A model generated the notes under the pieces. The model saw nothing but the letters and a program-made list of their open reading frames with translations, ran no database searches and was not told where the DNA came from. Below are positions 39,726 through 49,885 of a DNA stretch of 64,000 nt, in pieces. Origin of the DNA: Pseudomonas sp. R28(2017) (GTDB taxonomy: Bacteria > Pseudomonadota > Gammaproteobacteria > Pseudomonadales > Pseudomonadaceae); the NCBI RefSeq assembly GCF_002112505.1, contig NZ_NEHW01000014.1, forward strand, positions 62,001 through 126,000, given 5' to 3'. The position numbers and the translations under genes are program-made. Position 1 is the stretch's first letter; the number at the start of each line of letters is the position of its first letter.

Positions 39726-40183
39726 GTGACGCGCCTATCGAGCCGCAAGAGTGGTCGTCCGGCGTCAAGGTTGTCCAGATCGAAGACATCAGGGTCGCCC
39801 GAGGCCTCACGCGCCGACCGAGATCCTCGTGCCGACACCGGAAGATGGTGTACGACGAGAAGGAGCGGCGCGTCTGGTGCAGCGATTGCGAGACCGAGGT
39901 AGAGGCATTCGATGCGTTCATCTACCTGGTCGAGCATTACGGCGCAGCGGTAAGCAAGCTCAACCGTCGAGCCGAAGAACTGGCCCAGGCGGAGAAATTC
40001 CAGCTCCGCAGTCGCGCTGCAAAGGCGATGGACGACGCATGGCGAAGCACGACCATGGCGCCTCTCTGCCCTCACTGCAACAACGCCCTCATGCCAGAGG
40101 ACGTGGTTGGCGGACTTGCCAGCATGTCCAAAGAGTTCGTCCGGGCCGAGCGCAAGCGCAAAGCCGATCTCAAGAAGAAGTAA
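39722..40183 (+). CDS. Zinc-ribbon-like protein, 153 aa
   Basis: MSDAPIEPQEWSSGVKVVQI. Two Cys/His clusters, CRHRKMVYDEKERRVWCSDC and CPHCNNAL, suggest a zinc ribbon, with a helical middle and basic tail (RKRKADLKKK). Likely nucleic-acid-binding. Coupled to the 17-residue peptide. Confidence 0.65.
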   Translation: MSDAPIEPQEWSSGVKVVQIEDIRVARGLTRRPRSSCRHRKMVYDEKERRVWCSDCETEVEAFDAFIYLVEHYGAAVSKLNRRAEELAQAEKFQLRSRAAKAMDDAWRSTTMAPLCPHCNNALMPEDVVGGLASMSKEFVRAERKRKADLKKK

Positions 40184-40233
40184 ACCCTCCCCATCTACTC
40201 AAGCCCGCCGACATGCGCGGGCGAGGATTCCCT

Positions 40234-40731
40234 ATGTCCGCAACCAACCGATTCCACCAGGTCGCCAACGACGCGCTGGTGATGATCAGCGAAAACCTTA
40301 ACCCAGGCGCCAAGCTGGCCCTGGTGATCTACACGCCCGGCGAGCCGGAGCTGGACATCGTTTTGAAGGACGGCGGACTGAACGTCGACGAGGTGATCAA
40401 CACGCTTCGCCGGCGCGGCGGCCTCAGCCTTGATGGCGACAACGTCTACAAGCGCTCGGTCTGTGACGTCATCGTCGGCGCCCTTGCCACAGGCAAGCAG
40501 AACAACAACCCACCCCCTGCCGATCACTGGGGCCTTGAGTTCTGGGATATCGGGCGTGCCGAGGGCGCACTGCAGGAAGAGTTGGTGCAGGCGCTTCGCC
40601 TGGTGCGCAAAGAGCTGGATTCCTGCCAGCGAGTGATCCATTACGCAGGCGGCTTCGATCCGGCCTACGTCAACGATGCCCAGGCCGCACTGAAGGTCGC
40701 CGACGCAGTGCTCGAAAAAACTCCCGCCTGA
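40234..40731 (+). CDS. Hypothetical protein, 165 aa
   Basis: MSATNRFHQVANDALVMISE. Mixed alpha/beta; GALQEELVQALRLVRKELDSC is a clear helix. Preceded by the hairpin CCCGC / GCGGG (40205-40222) after a CCCCATCTACTCA motif, as at other gene junctions in this operon. Unknown. Confidence 0.62.
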   Translation: MSATNRFHQVANDALVMISENLNPGAKLALVIYTPGEPELDIVLKDGGLNVDEVINTLRRRGGLSLDGDNVYKRSVCDVIVGALATGKQNNNPPPADHWGLEFWDIGRAEGALQEELVQALRLVRKELDSCQRVIHYAGGFDPAYVNDAQAALKVADAVLEKTPA

Positions 40732-40770
40732 CCACCAACCTGCCGCCACCGGCGGCGTGGAGACCATCCC

Positions 40771-41103
40771 ATGGAAACCGAAAAGACCGGCGACATCGAC
40801 AAGGTAACTGAACAGAAAATGGCCGACCTGCTCGGCTGCACCAAGAAAGCGCTGGAGCGCAGGCGTCAGGACGGGAAAGTTCCAGAAGGCGTCTGGATCA
40901 AGCACGGCGGCCGAATCATTTACAGCAAAAGGAGATACGACGAATGGCTGGAAAGCCAATGGATCTACCCAGAGGGGTCGAAGTCTTCCGCAACTCCCTC
41001 CGCATACGTTTCACATGGGACGGTGTCCGTCGATGCGAAACGCTCCCCTATCCCCCGACACAGAAAGGCATCAAAGCTGCATCCAGCCTTCGCGATCAGG
41101 TAA
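40771..41103 (+). CDS. Excisionase-like DNA-binding protein
   Basis: 110 residues. KVTEQKMADLLGCTKKALER is a winged-helix/MerR-like HTH and GRIIYSKRRYDEWLESQ the following wing and helix, as in phage Xis proteins. It lies directly before int and overlaps it by 160 bases, a tight arrangement also seen in lambda. The C-terminal 55 residues are encoded within the int overlap and may be unstructured. Confidence 0.72.
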   Translation: METEKTGDIDKVTEQKMADLLGCTKKALERRRQDGKVPEGVWIKHGGRIIYSKRRYDEWLESQWIYPEGSKSSATPSAYVSHGTVSVDAKRSPIPRHRKASKLHPAFAIR

Positions 41104-42137
41104 CTAGCCTCAACAAGCTCGGTCTCCTTGACCAGGACAAGTACGCCGAGCTATTCCCCAGTTCGCAGGCCGCAGTTGGGGGAAAGCCTACCTTTGGAGA
41201 GTACGCCCAGCTCTGGTTGGATAGTCGCGAAATCACCCAAGGCACGCACAACAACTACAAAAGTGCCTTGAATCTGTACTGGGTACCGCGCCTGGCTATG
41301 GTCCGTGTTGACCTGATCACCACCACCCTGCTGCGCCGCATCATCGCTGACACCGACTGGACATCGGCAAACGTCAAACGCAACGCGATTACAAGGCTGG
41401 CGACGATCCTTGGTGCAGCTACCCGGGAAGGCCTCCTGATAAAAAACCCTGCCGAGATGATTGAACTGCCGAAGCGGTCAAGGAAGGAAATCGACCCCTT
41501 CACCCTGGCAGAAGCCAATACCATCATTGACAGGCTGTACCAGCACGAGCACTGGCCAAGCCTTATCTACGCCGCTTTGTTCGAGTTCATGTTTTTCACT
41601 GGACTCCGGCTGTCGGAGGCCTTGGCCGTGCGTTGGGATGCAATCGATATGGGAAAGAGGACGGTTCACGTCAAGAGGACCGTTGCGCTGGGCAAGGTGG
41701 AGGAAAGGACAAAAACCGGCAGAGACCGGTTCGTGCTGCTGAATGATCGGGCCTTGCGGGCAGTCCAGTTCGCGAGGGAATACGCGGACCGCCGCAGGCA
41801 TGGGAAGGGAGCGGTGACCGAAACGCCGTACCTGTTCCCGCCGTCGAAGAACGCTGAGTACGTGAAACAGACGTCTGATCTGCACAAACAGTGGGTACCG
41901 GTGCTGAACGATTTGGGGATCAGACGTCGCCCCCCATACAACTGCCGCCATACCTATGCGACAATATGCTTAATGTCCGGCCTCAACCCCGCATTTATCG
42001 CCCAACAGCTGGGTCACAGCGTTCAGATGCTGCTGTCGACGTATGCCCGTTGGCTCAACTCAAGCTCCGACTGGAGCGAGCTGGAAAAACTCAAGATTGG
42101 TATCAAATCGGTATCAGCTGAAAATCCAGCGTCGTAA
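40944..42137 (+). CDS. Tyrosine-family phage integrase
   Basis: 397 residues from MAGKPMDLPRGVEVFRNSLR (DUF3596-type arm-binding N terminus), core-binding SAM-like domain (about 75-160), catalytic domain with Arg in TGLRLSEAL, RHTYAT (H-x-x-R-type box), LGHSV and the nucleophile in STYARW. All catalytic residues are present. ggag lies nine bases before the ATG. It catalyses attP/attB recombination at the end of the prophage, 20 bp from the ABC-F gene. Confidence 0.93.
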   Translation: MAGKPMDLPRGVEVFRNSLRIRFTWDGVRRCETLPYPPTQKGIKAASSLRDQVTSLNKLGLLDQDKYAELFPSSQAAVGGKPTFGEYAQLWLDSREITQGTHNNYKSALNLYWVPRLAMVRVDLITTTLLRRIIADTDWTSANVKRNAITRLATILGAATREGLLIKNPAEMIELPKRSRKEIDPFTLAEANTIIDRLYQHEHWPSLIYAALFEFMFFTGLRLSEALAVRWDAIDMGKRTVHVKRTVALGKVEERTKTGRDRFVLLNDRALRAVQFAREYADRRRHGKGAVTETPYLFPPSKNAEYVKQTSDLHKQWVPVLNDLGIRRRPPYNCRHTYATICLMSGLNPAFIAQQLGHSVQMLLSTYARWLNSSSDWSELEKLKIGIKSVSAENPAS

Positions 42138-42157
42138 GTTACTGATAGGTAAGCCCT

Positions 42158-43744
<1,587 letters not shown>

Positions 43745-43782
43745 GCTAGCTGATCGGGCCTGGTCGCCTTGTGGTGGCTGGG

Positions 43783-43876
43783 CCGGCCTCTTCGCGGGCA
43801 AGCCCGCTCCCACTAGGACCGCACTGAACCCAAGGGCAGCTGATATCTCTGTGGGAGCGGGTTTACCCGCGAAGAA
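43783..43876. repeat. Paired P. putida-type REP elements
   Basis: CCGGCCTCTTCGCGGGCAAG and following bases (43783-43813), and an inverted copy GTGGGAGCGGGTTTACCCGC and following (43851-43876), separated by 37 bases. This is the common P. putida REP sequence arranged as an inverted pair after ybiT. Confidence 0.85.
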
Positions 43877-43995
43877 TCCGCTGCCTATCCCACAGGATGG
43901 CACTCCCTGACGAATAATTCGTTAGCCTGCTTTCATTTCCTTCGCGCAGCAGCCATGATTAAGGCACGCCCAACCGCCCGCCCGCGAAAGAGCCC

Positions 43996-45189
43996 ATGAC
44001 TGCGCCACAACCCGCCCCCGCCAGCAGTACCTTCAGCATCACCCTGCAGATCCTGTCGATCGTCTTCTATACGTTCATTGCCTTCCTCTGCATCGGCCTG
44101 CCGATCGCGGTGCTGCCCAGCTATGTGCACGACCAGCTGGGCTTCGGGGCGGTGATCGCCGGGGTGACGATCGGCCTGCAATACCTCGCCACCCTGCTCA
44201 GCCGCCCCTTCGCCGGGCGCGTGGCGGATACCTTGGGCGGCAAGAAAGCGATTCGCTATGGCCTGCTGGGCATCGCCGGTTGCGGGGTGCTGACACTGCT
44301 CTCGGCGTGGTCGCTGCAGGTGCCACTGCTGAGCCTGGCCCTGCTGCTCGGCGGCCGTGTGCTGCTGGGGCTGGCCCAGGGGCTGATCGGCGTCGCCACC
44401 TTGAGCTGGGGCATCAGCCAGGTCGGCCCGGAGCACACGGCGCGGGTGATTTCGTGGAATGGCATCGCCTCGTACGGTGCCATCGCCATCGGTGCGCCGG
44501 TGGGTGTGCTGGCGGTCGCCGGCCTGGACTTCAGCGTGCTCGGCCCTGCCCTGCTGGTACTGGCGTTGCTGGCCTTGCTGGTGCTGCGCAAACGCCAGGA
44601 CGTGGTGGTGACGCGTGGCGAGCGGCTGCCGTTCTGGTCGGCGTTCGGCCGCGTCGCGCCGTGCGGCCTGGGGCTGACCCTGGCGTCGATCGGCTACGGC
44701 ACCCTGACCACCTTCGTCACGCTGTATTACCTGGAACGCGGCTGGGTCGGCGCGGCATGGTGCCTGAGCGCGTTCGGCCTGTGCTTCATCATTTCCCGGC
44801 TGTTGTTCGTCAATGCGGTCAACCGCTTCGGTGGCTACAACGTGGCCATGGCCTGCATGGCCACCGAGGTGCTGGGCCTGAGCCTGTTGTGGCTGGCGCC
44901 CTCGCCGGCCTGGGCGCTGGTCGGTGCCGGCCTGACCGGCTTCGGCCTGTCGCTGGTATACCCGGCGCTGGGTGTCGAAGCGATCAGGCAGGTGCCGAGC
45001 AGCAGCCGCGGCGCCGGGCTTGGGGCTTATGCAGTGTTCTTCGACATGGCACTGGCCATCGCCGGCCCGGTGATGGGCGCGGTGGCGGCGCACCTGGGCT
45101 ATGCCTCGATCTTCTGCGTCGCTGCCCTGCTGGCCCTGGCCGGGGTCGGCCTGGCGCTGCTACTGGCGCGGCGCAGCCGTCGCGGCTGA
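43996..45189 (+). CDS. MFS transporter (YhhS/YfcJ-like)
   Basis: 397 residues with about 12 membrane helices. The loop 2-3 motif GRVADTLGGKKAIRYG matches the MFS motif A, and GGRVLLGLAQGLIGVATLSW is typical of the YhhS/YfcJ arabinose-efflux-like family. Substrate not known; drug or metabolite efflux is likely. The 3' end overlaps the convergent hydrolase gene by 30 bases. Confidence 0.85.
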   Translation: MTAPQPAPASSTFSITLQILSIVFYTFIAFLCIGLPIAVLPSYVHDQLGFGAVIAGVTIGLQYLATLLSRPFAGRVADTLGGKKAIRYGLLGIAGCGVLTLLSAWSLQVPLLSLALLLGGRVLLGLAQGLIGVATLSWGISQVGPEHTARVISWNGIASYGAIAIGAPVGVLAVAGLDFSVLGPALLVLALLALLVLRKRQDVVVTRGERLPFWSAFGRVAPCGLGLTLASIGYGTLTTFVTLYYLERGWVGAAWCLSAFGLCFIISRLLFVNAVNRFGGYNVAMACMATEVLGLSLLWLAPSPAWALVGAGLTGFGLSLVYPALGVEAIRQVPSSSRGAGLGAYAVFFDMALAIAGPVMGAVAAHLGYASIFCVAALLALAGVGLALLLARRSRRG

Positions 45190-46194
45190 ACGCTCGGCCG
45201 GCGCTGGCGCGCCCAGGGCCTGGATGAAGAAGGCCGCCGTGTCACGTTGCAGCGAATGGTGGATGTGGCGCCGGTCGACGCCGTCGGCGTCCATGCACAG
45301 CGCCGGCATGCGCGCATGCTGCTCCTCGTCGCAGCGGGCCATGAACACGAAGTGCCCGGCCCCGGCCAGCAAGCGGTAGTCCGGGGTGATCGGCAGCTTG
45401 CGCGCCAATTCCTCGGCATTGCGGTCCACCGCCACCAGTTGGTCGCTGTCGCCGCTGTAGATCAGCGCAGGCACCTTCACACCGGCCAGCGCATGGCGGC
45501 CGAACATCAGGCTCAGCGGCGCCATCAGCATCACCGCGCCGACCCGTGCGTCAGCCTTGGGCGCCAGCTCGCTGCGGTCGGCAATCAGCACGCCGTGGGT
45601 CTTGCAGGCGTCGGCGTCACCCGGGCGTTCCAGGCAGTAACGGCGCAGGCGATCCAGGTCAGGCTGGGCGCCAGACAGGATCAACGCGGTTTCACCGCCG
45701 GCCGAATAACCGATCACCCCCACCTTGCCGTCATTCAGATAAGGGCCAAGCAGCGTGTCCTCACGGGCGGCGGTGATGGCTTCGCTGACCTGCAACGGCC
45801 GCCCATACAGGTTGCTCAGGGTGCCCAGGCGGCTGTGGTCGCGGGCATTGTCGCCCGGGTGCACGACCGCCACCACGACGAAGCCCTGGCGGGCCAGGGC
45901 GGTGGCCAGGTAATGCAGCGCCAGTGGGCTGCCGGTGTTGCCATGGGACAACACCAGCAGCGGAAACTGCCCGAGCGCGACCGGGGCCTCTTCAGCAACG
46001 TCGATGGGGTAGCCATCGATGCGGATATTGCGCGGTGTGCCATGGGATGGGTAGAACGCCAAGGCTTGCATCGGCCGGGCGTCGACCGGATCGTCGAGGG
46101 TCATGTGATGCAAACCGGCAACCCACGGGGAGGCTTCGGCATGGGCCAACAGGCTGCCGAGTAACAAAGCCAGCAAACAGCGGGGAGTGTTCAT
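45160..46194 (-). CDS. Secreted alpha/beta hydrolase (dienelactone-hydrolase-like)
   Basis: 344 residues. Signal peptide MNTPRCLLALLLGSLLAHAEA; oxyanion region LVLSHGNTGSP; nucleophile elbow IGYSAGGETA; acid in YSGDSDQLV; His in GAGHFVFMA. It belongs to the predicted dienelactone hydrolase group of periplasmic esterases. Substrate unknown. It converges with the MFS gene and is followed upstream by a strong terminator shared with azoR. Confidence 0.82.
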   Translation of the reverse strand: MNTPRCLLALLLGSLLAHAEASPWVAGLHHMTLDDPVDARPMQALAFYPSHGTPRNIRIDGYPIDVAEEAPVALGQFPLLVLSHGNTGSPLALHYLATALARQGFVVVAVVHPGDNARDHSRLGTLSNLYGRPLQVSEAITAAREDTLLGPYLNDGKVGVIGYSAGGETALILSGAQPDLDRLRRYCLERPGDADACKTHGVLIADRSELAPKADARVGAVMLMAPLSLMFGRHALAGVKVPALIYSGDSDQLVAVDRNAEELARKLPITPDYRLLAGAGHFVFMARCDEEQHARMPALCMDADGVDRRHIHHSLQRDTAAFFIQALGAPAPAERSAATAAPRQ

Positions 46195-46277
46195 CGGTCA
46201 GCTATCGCGCAGCAGGCATCAGGATAGCGTCAGCATAGATCCGGCCTTGGCACCGGCAGATGAAAACTGGATGAAAA

Positions 46278-46310
46278 AAACCGGCTGGCGCTCGAAGCGC
46301 CAGCCGGTTT
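46278..46310. terminator. Strong terminator after azoR
   Basis: Fifteen-bp arms AAACCGGCTGGCGCT / AGCGCCAGCCGGTTT with a CGA loop, T runs on both strands. It ends azoR (minus strand) and insulates the hydrolase gene. Confidence 0.9.
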
Positions 46311-46325
46311 TTTGTCGCCAAGGGA

Positions 46326-46937
46326 TCAGGCTGCAGCGAACAGCTCGTTGGCAATCTGCGCCTGGGCGGCGTCGATGGCCTGGGTACGGTGTTCCGGGCC
46401 ATAGGCCAGGCCGTGGGCACGTACGACTTCGAGGTCGGTGATGCCGATGAAGCCGAGGAACACCTTGAGGAAGTCCTCATGGCCAACGCCGGTAGGCTGG
46501 CCAGCGTGCAGGCCACCGGCGGTGGATACCAGCACCACCTTCTTGTTGCCGCACAGGCCTTCCGGGCCGGCTTCGGTGTAACGGAAGGTCTTGCCGGCTA
46601 CGGCCACACGGTCGATCCAGGCCTTGAGCTGGGTCGGTACGCTGAAGTTGTACATCGGCGCGCCAATCACCACGGCGTCGGCGGCGAGGAATTCTTCCAG
46701 GGTTTCGGCGCTCAGCTTGGCTTCGAAAGCCTGGGCGGCGTCACGGGCTTCTTCCGGGGTACCGGCTGCCACCAGGGTGGCGGACGAGAAGTGGGCGATG
46801 GCGTCGGCGGCCAGGTCACGGTAGACCACTTCGATGCTCGGGTCTGCGGCCTTCCAGGCGTCGACCACTTCGCGGCTCAGTTGGCGAGAGGCGGAATTGT
46901 CGCCCAGGATGCTCGAATCGATATGCAACAGTTTCAT
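46326..46937 (-). CDS. azoR: FMN-dependent NADH-azoreductase
   Basis: 203 residues from MKLLHIDSSILGDNSASRQL, the typical AzoR start with the FMN phosphate loop (SSILGDNSASRQLS). Further motifs are VIGAPMYNFSVPTQLKAWID and the flavin-ring STAGGLH. A flavodoxin-like quinone and azo reductase, probably protecting against quinone stress. Divergent from a LysR regulator, which is the usual control arrangement. Confidence 0.92.
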   Translation of the reverse strand: MKLLHIDSSILGDNSASRQLSREVVDAWKAADPSIEVVYRDLAADAIAHFSSATLVAAGTPEEARDAAQAFEAKLSAETLEEFLAADAVVIGAPMYNFSVPTQLKAWIDRVAVAGKTFRYTEAGPEGLCGNKKVVLVSTAGGLHAGQPTGVGHEDFLKVFLGFIGITDLEVVRAHGLAYGPEHRTQAIDAAQAQIANELFAAA

Positions 46938-47070
46938 GGGACTCTCCAGTGAGTGAAGACCGCGGCGGTGGGCGATCACGATGGGGAGAATCCTACCGGG
47001 GTGTCGAATGGCTGATAAGTCGGTAAAAATGCGTTAGTTTGTCCCACAGATGGAACAGTGAGACATTCCC

Positions 47071-47973
47071 ATGCAAGACCTCAATGACCTCTTCTATTTT
47101 GCCCAGGTCGTCGAAGCCGGCGGTTTCGCCGCGGCCGGGCGCCAGCTGGGCATCCCCAAGTCACGCCTGTCACGGCGCATCGCCGAGCTGGAAGAACGCC
47201 TCGGCACCCGCCTGCTGCAGCGCACCACGCGCCAGCTCAAACTGACCGCCGTCGGTGAACGCTACCTGCACCATTGCCAGGCCATGCTGCTGGAGGCCGA
47301 GGCCGCCGACGAAGTCGTGGCGAGCATGAGCAGCGAGCCGCGTGGGCGCCTGCGGGTGTCGTGCCCGGTGGCCCTGGCCCATGCGTTTCTTCCCGATGTG
47401 ATCAGCCGCTTCCTCGAGCAGTACCCGCAGGTGCAGCTGGACATGGTCCTGCTCAACCGCCGCGTCGACCTGATTTCCGAAGGGATCGACGTGGCCCTGC
47501 GCGTCCGTGACCTGGGTGATGAAGACCCGGCACTGGTCACCCGTCGGCTGCGCCAGGCGCAGATGCAACTGGTGGCCGCACCCGGCTTTGCCGAGCATAT
47601 CCGTGAACCGTCCGAGCTGGCCACGTTGCCGGTGCTGGGGGCCGCCGAGGCCGACCGCCTGGTGCACTTTCGCCTGTTCGGCCCCGATGGCCGGCAGCAG
47701 GAGATCGCGCTGGAGCCGCGGCTGGCCATCGACGATTTTGTCGTGCGCAACGCCGCTGTGCGCGCCGGCCTGGGCTTCACCGCACTGCCCAGCATGTTCT
47801 GTGAAGAAGAACTGGAACGGGGCGAGCTGGTCAGGTTGCTGCCCGACTGGTCGTTGCCAGGCGGTTACCTGCAGGCCGTCTACCCTCATCGACGTGGCTT
47901 GCTGCCGGCCGTGCGGGCATGGATAGACCACCTGGCGGCGTCGTTCGAGGCGTGTGGAGAGCGTTATGTCTAG
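47071..47973 (+). CDS. LysR-family transcriptional regulator
   Basis: 300 residues. The N-terminal HTH (MQDLNDLFYFAQVVEAGGFA, AAGRQLGIPKSRLSRRIAEL) and the C-terminal substrate-binding domain are complete. It is divergent from azoR with 133 bases between starts, so it probably controls azoR in response to a quinone or similar electrophile. Confidence 0.88.
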   Translation: MQDLNDLFYFAQVVEAGGFAAAGRQLGIPKSRLSRRIAELEERLGTRLLQRTTRQLKLTAVGERYLHHCQAMLLEAEAADEVVASMSSEPRGRLRVSCPVALAHAFLPDVISRFLEQYPQVQLDMVLLNRRVDLISEGIDVALRVRDLGDEDPALVTRRLRQAQMQLVAAPGFAEHIREPSELATLPVLGAAEADRLVHFRLFGPDGRQQEIALEPRLAIDDFVVRNAAVRAGLGFTALPSMFCEEELERGELVRLLPDWSLPGGYLQAVYPHRRGLLPAVRAWIDHLAASFEACGERYV

Positions 47974-48325
47974 GCAGAAAATGACCGAGGAACAGGTAGC
48001 CGCGTTCTGCCTGAGCCTGCCGGGTGCGCGGGAAGACTACAAATGGGGCGGCATCCGGGTGTTTTCCGTGGCCGGCAACAAGATGTTCGCCGTGCTCGAC
48101 CTGGCCGGGGCGGGGTTGTCGTTCAAGGTCGCCGATGAGCTGTTCCTGGGCTATTGCGACCGGCCTGGCGTGCGGCCGGCGCCGTATCTGGCACGTGCCC
48201 GGTGGATCAGCATGGAACCGCCCTACCCCATGGGCCGGGATGAACTGTGCGACCTGCTGCAGCGCTCGCACCAGCTGGTGGTGCGGCGGCTGCCGAAACG
48301 GCTGCAGGCAGGGCTGCTGAGTTGA
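47966..48325 (+). CDS. MmcQ/YjbR family protein
   Basis: 119 residues from MSRQKMTEEQVAAFCLSLPG. LPGAREDYKWGGIRVFSVAG and FKVADELFLGYCDRPGVRPAPYLARARWI are the CyaY-like fold signature of MmcQ/YjbR proteins (predicted DNA-binding). It overlaps the LysR gene by 8 bases and is probably co-expressed. Confidence 0.85.
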   Translation: MSRQKMTEEQVAAFCLSLPGAREDYKWGGIRVFSVAGNKMFAVLDLAGAGLSFKVADELFLGYCDRPGVRPAPYLARARWISMEPPYPMGRDELCDLLQRSHQLVVRRLPKRLQAGLLS

Positions 48326-48754
48326 TCAGTTGAACGGCAGGAACCGGCTGCCCAGGAACAGGTAGTCGAGCCAGAACACCTGATGCAGCAGCACGATGCC
48401 CCAGAACACCAGCTGGTAGGACAGTTTGCGTGTCTTGTGGCGCAGCAGTTGCTGAGCGACCAGCGCGCCGGGCCAGCCCCCCAGCAACTCGCTGGCATGC
48501 AGCACTTTCTCTGGCGTACGCCAGGCATTGCGCTGAGCCTGGCGCTTGTCCTGCCAGTACAGCAGCAGGCTGACCAGGCTGACCAACGGGTACAACGCCA
48601 GTGGCACCCAGGTCTGCCCGCGCCAGCCCATCTGTGCCGCGCCAAGCCCCGGCAACAGGCACAGCACACCCAGCAGCAACAGTTTCAGGCGCGCATTGCG
48701 CACGCCCGCTGTGCGGTCGGCGCCGCGTGGCGCCGTGCCCTGTGCGCGTGCCAT
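48326..48754 (-). CDS. DUF1294 membrane protein
   Basis: 142 residues, MARAQGTAPRGADRTAGVRN. Two to three helices and the DUF1294 signature WQDKRQAQRNAWRTPEKVLHASELLGGWPGALVAQQLLRHKTRK. This version lacks the N-terminal cold-shock domain found in many homologues. It starts one base after the uppP stop, so the two are co-transcribed. Confidence 0.85.
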   Translation of the reverse strand: MARAQGTAPRGADRTAGVRNARLKLLLLGVLCLLPGLGAAQMGWRGQTWVPLALYPLVSLVSLLLYWQDKRQAQRNAWRTPEKVLHASELLGGWPGALVAQQLLRHKTRKLSYQLVFWGIVLLHQVFWLDYLFLGSRFLPFN

Positions 48755-48755
48755 G

Positions 48756-49586
48756 TCAGCTGTGCGCCGTCGACCAGTCGACCCAGCCGAACTGCCAGGT
48801 CGCCAGAATGAACAGCCCGAAGACGATGCGGTACCAGGCAAAGGCGGCGTAGCTGTGGTTGGCGATGAACTTCAGCAGCGCCCGCACGGCGATCATGGCG
48901 AAGATGAACGAGGTCACGAAACCGATGGCGAACACCGGCAGGTCGCTCGGTTCGAACAGGTGGCGGTACTTGTAGCCCGAATACACGGCCGCACCGACCA
49001 TGGTCGGCATCGCCAGGAAGAACGAGAACTCGGTGGCTGCCTTGCGCGACAGGCCGAACAGCAGCCCGCCGATGATGGTCGAGCCGGAGCGCGAGGTACC
49101 CGGGATCATCGCCAGGCACTGCACGAAACCGATTTTCAGGGCATGGGTCCAGCGCATGTCATCGACATGGTCGACCGCCACGGTGTGCTGACGACGCTCG
49201 GCCCAGAGCATGATCACGCCACCGATCACCAGCGCCGTTGCCACGGTGATCGGGTTGAACAGGTACTCGTGAATCAGGTCGGCGAACAGCACGCCCAGCA
49301 CCACCGCCGGCATGAACGCCAGCAACAGGTTGCCGGTAAAGCGCCGCGCCTTCGGCTGGCTGGTCAGGCCGAACACCACGTCGAGGATCTTGCCGCGAAA
49401 CTCCCACACCACCGCCAGGATCGCTGCCAGCTGGATGATGATGTTGAACGCCATGGCCCGTTCGCCACCGAAACCGATCAGGTCGGCGACGATGATCTGG
49501 TGGCCGGTACTGGATATCGGCAGAAACTCCGTCAGCCCCTCGACCACACCTAAGATGATTGCCTGGAAGGCAGTCCAAAAATCCAT
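48756..49586 (-). CDS. uppP: Undecaprenyl-diphosphatase
   Basis: 277 residues from MDFWTAFQAIILGVVEGLTE. Catalytic segments EGLTEFLPISSTGH and IPGTSRSGSTIIGGLL are intact, with about eight membrane helices. It recycles undecaprenyl phosphate for peptidoglycan and O-antigen synthesis and gives bacitracin tolerance. An earlier in-frame start is not needed. Confidence 0.93.
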   Translation of the reverse strand: MDFWTAFQAIILGVVEGLTEFLPISSTGHQIIVADLIGFGGERAMAFNIIIQLAAILAVVWEFRGKILDVVFGLTSQPKARRFTGNLLLAFMPAVVLGVLFADLIHEYLFNPITVATALVIGGVIMLWAERRQHTVAVDHVDDMRWTHALKIGFVQCLAMIPGTSRSGSTIIGGLLFGLSRKAATEFSFFLAMPTMVGAAVYSGYKYRHLFEPSDLPVFAIGFVTSFIFAMIAVRALLKFIANHSYAAFAWYRIVFGLFILATWQFGWVDWSTAHS

Positions 49587-49885
49587 TCTTCCCCCGATGG
49601 AGCACTGCTGCTTGCAGGCGCCTTGTTCTTGGTTTGCTTGTGATTGCCGCACGCGGCGCGGCCTTTTTACAGCGACTTGTGGGACCGGCGCCAGTGGAAA
49701 AGTTCAGCCTGGCTAAAGGTTTCATCTTGCCCGGCCGAGATCCTATCAAAGCGGCATGGCAAAGGCTCGTGCGGGCTGTGGCAGAGTAGCCAATAACTAG
49801 CACTTAGCCATTAGTCGAGTGCCTGCCGCCTGCAAAGCATGCTTGGATGCAGCTGAATAAAAAGAACAATGCGGGAGTAGATTCG

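Larger units (their letters stand above)
1..42145. mobile_element. Lambda-like prophage (right part; left end outside window)
   Basis: A continuous phage gene order is visible: minus-strand structural genes, replication and nin genes, a divergent cro/cI switch, a rightward early operon, and xis/int at the right end. The integrase stops at 42137 and a normal housekeeping ABC-F gene starts at 42158, so the right attachment site should lie near 42100-42160. The left attachment site, minor tail genes and endolysin are not in the window. Head, tail and replication genes all look intact, so the element may be functional. The exact right boundary is inferred. Confidence 0.95.

Noticed and set aside
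43783..43876. REP pair as a CRISPR or attachment site
   Set aside because: Only two inverted copies of the known P. putida REP sequence, with no spacers of regular size and no cas genes.
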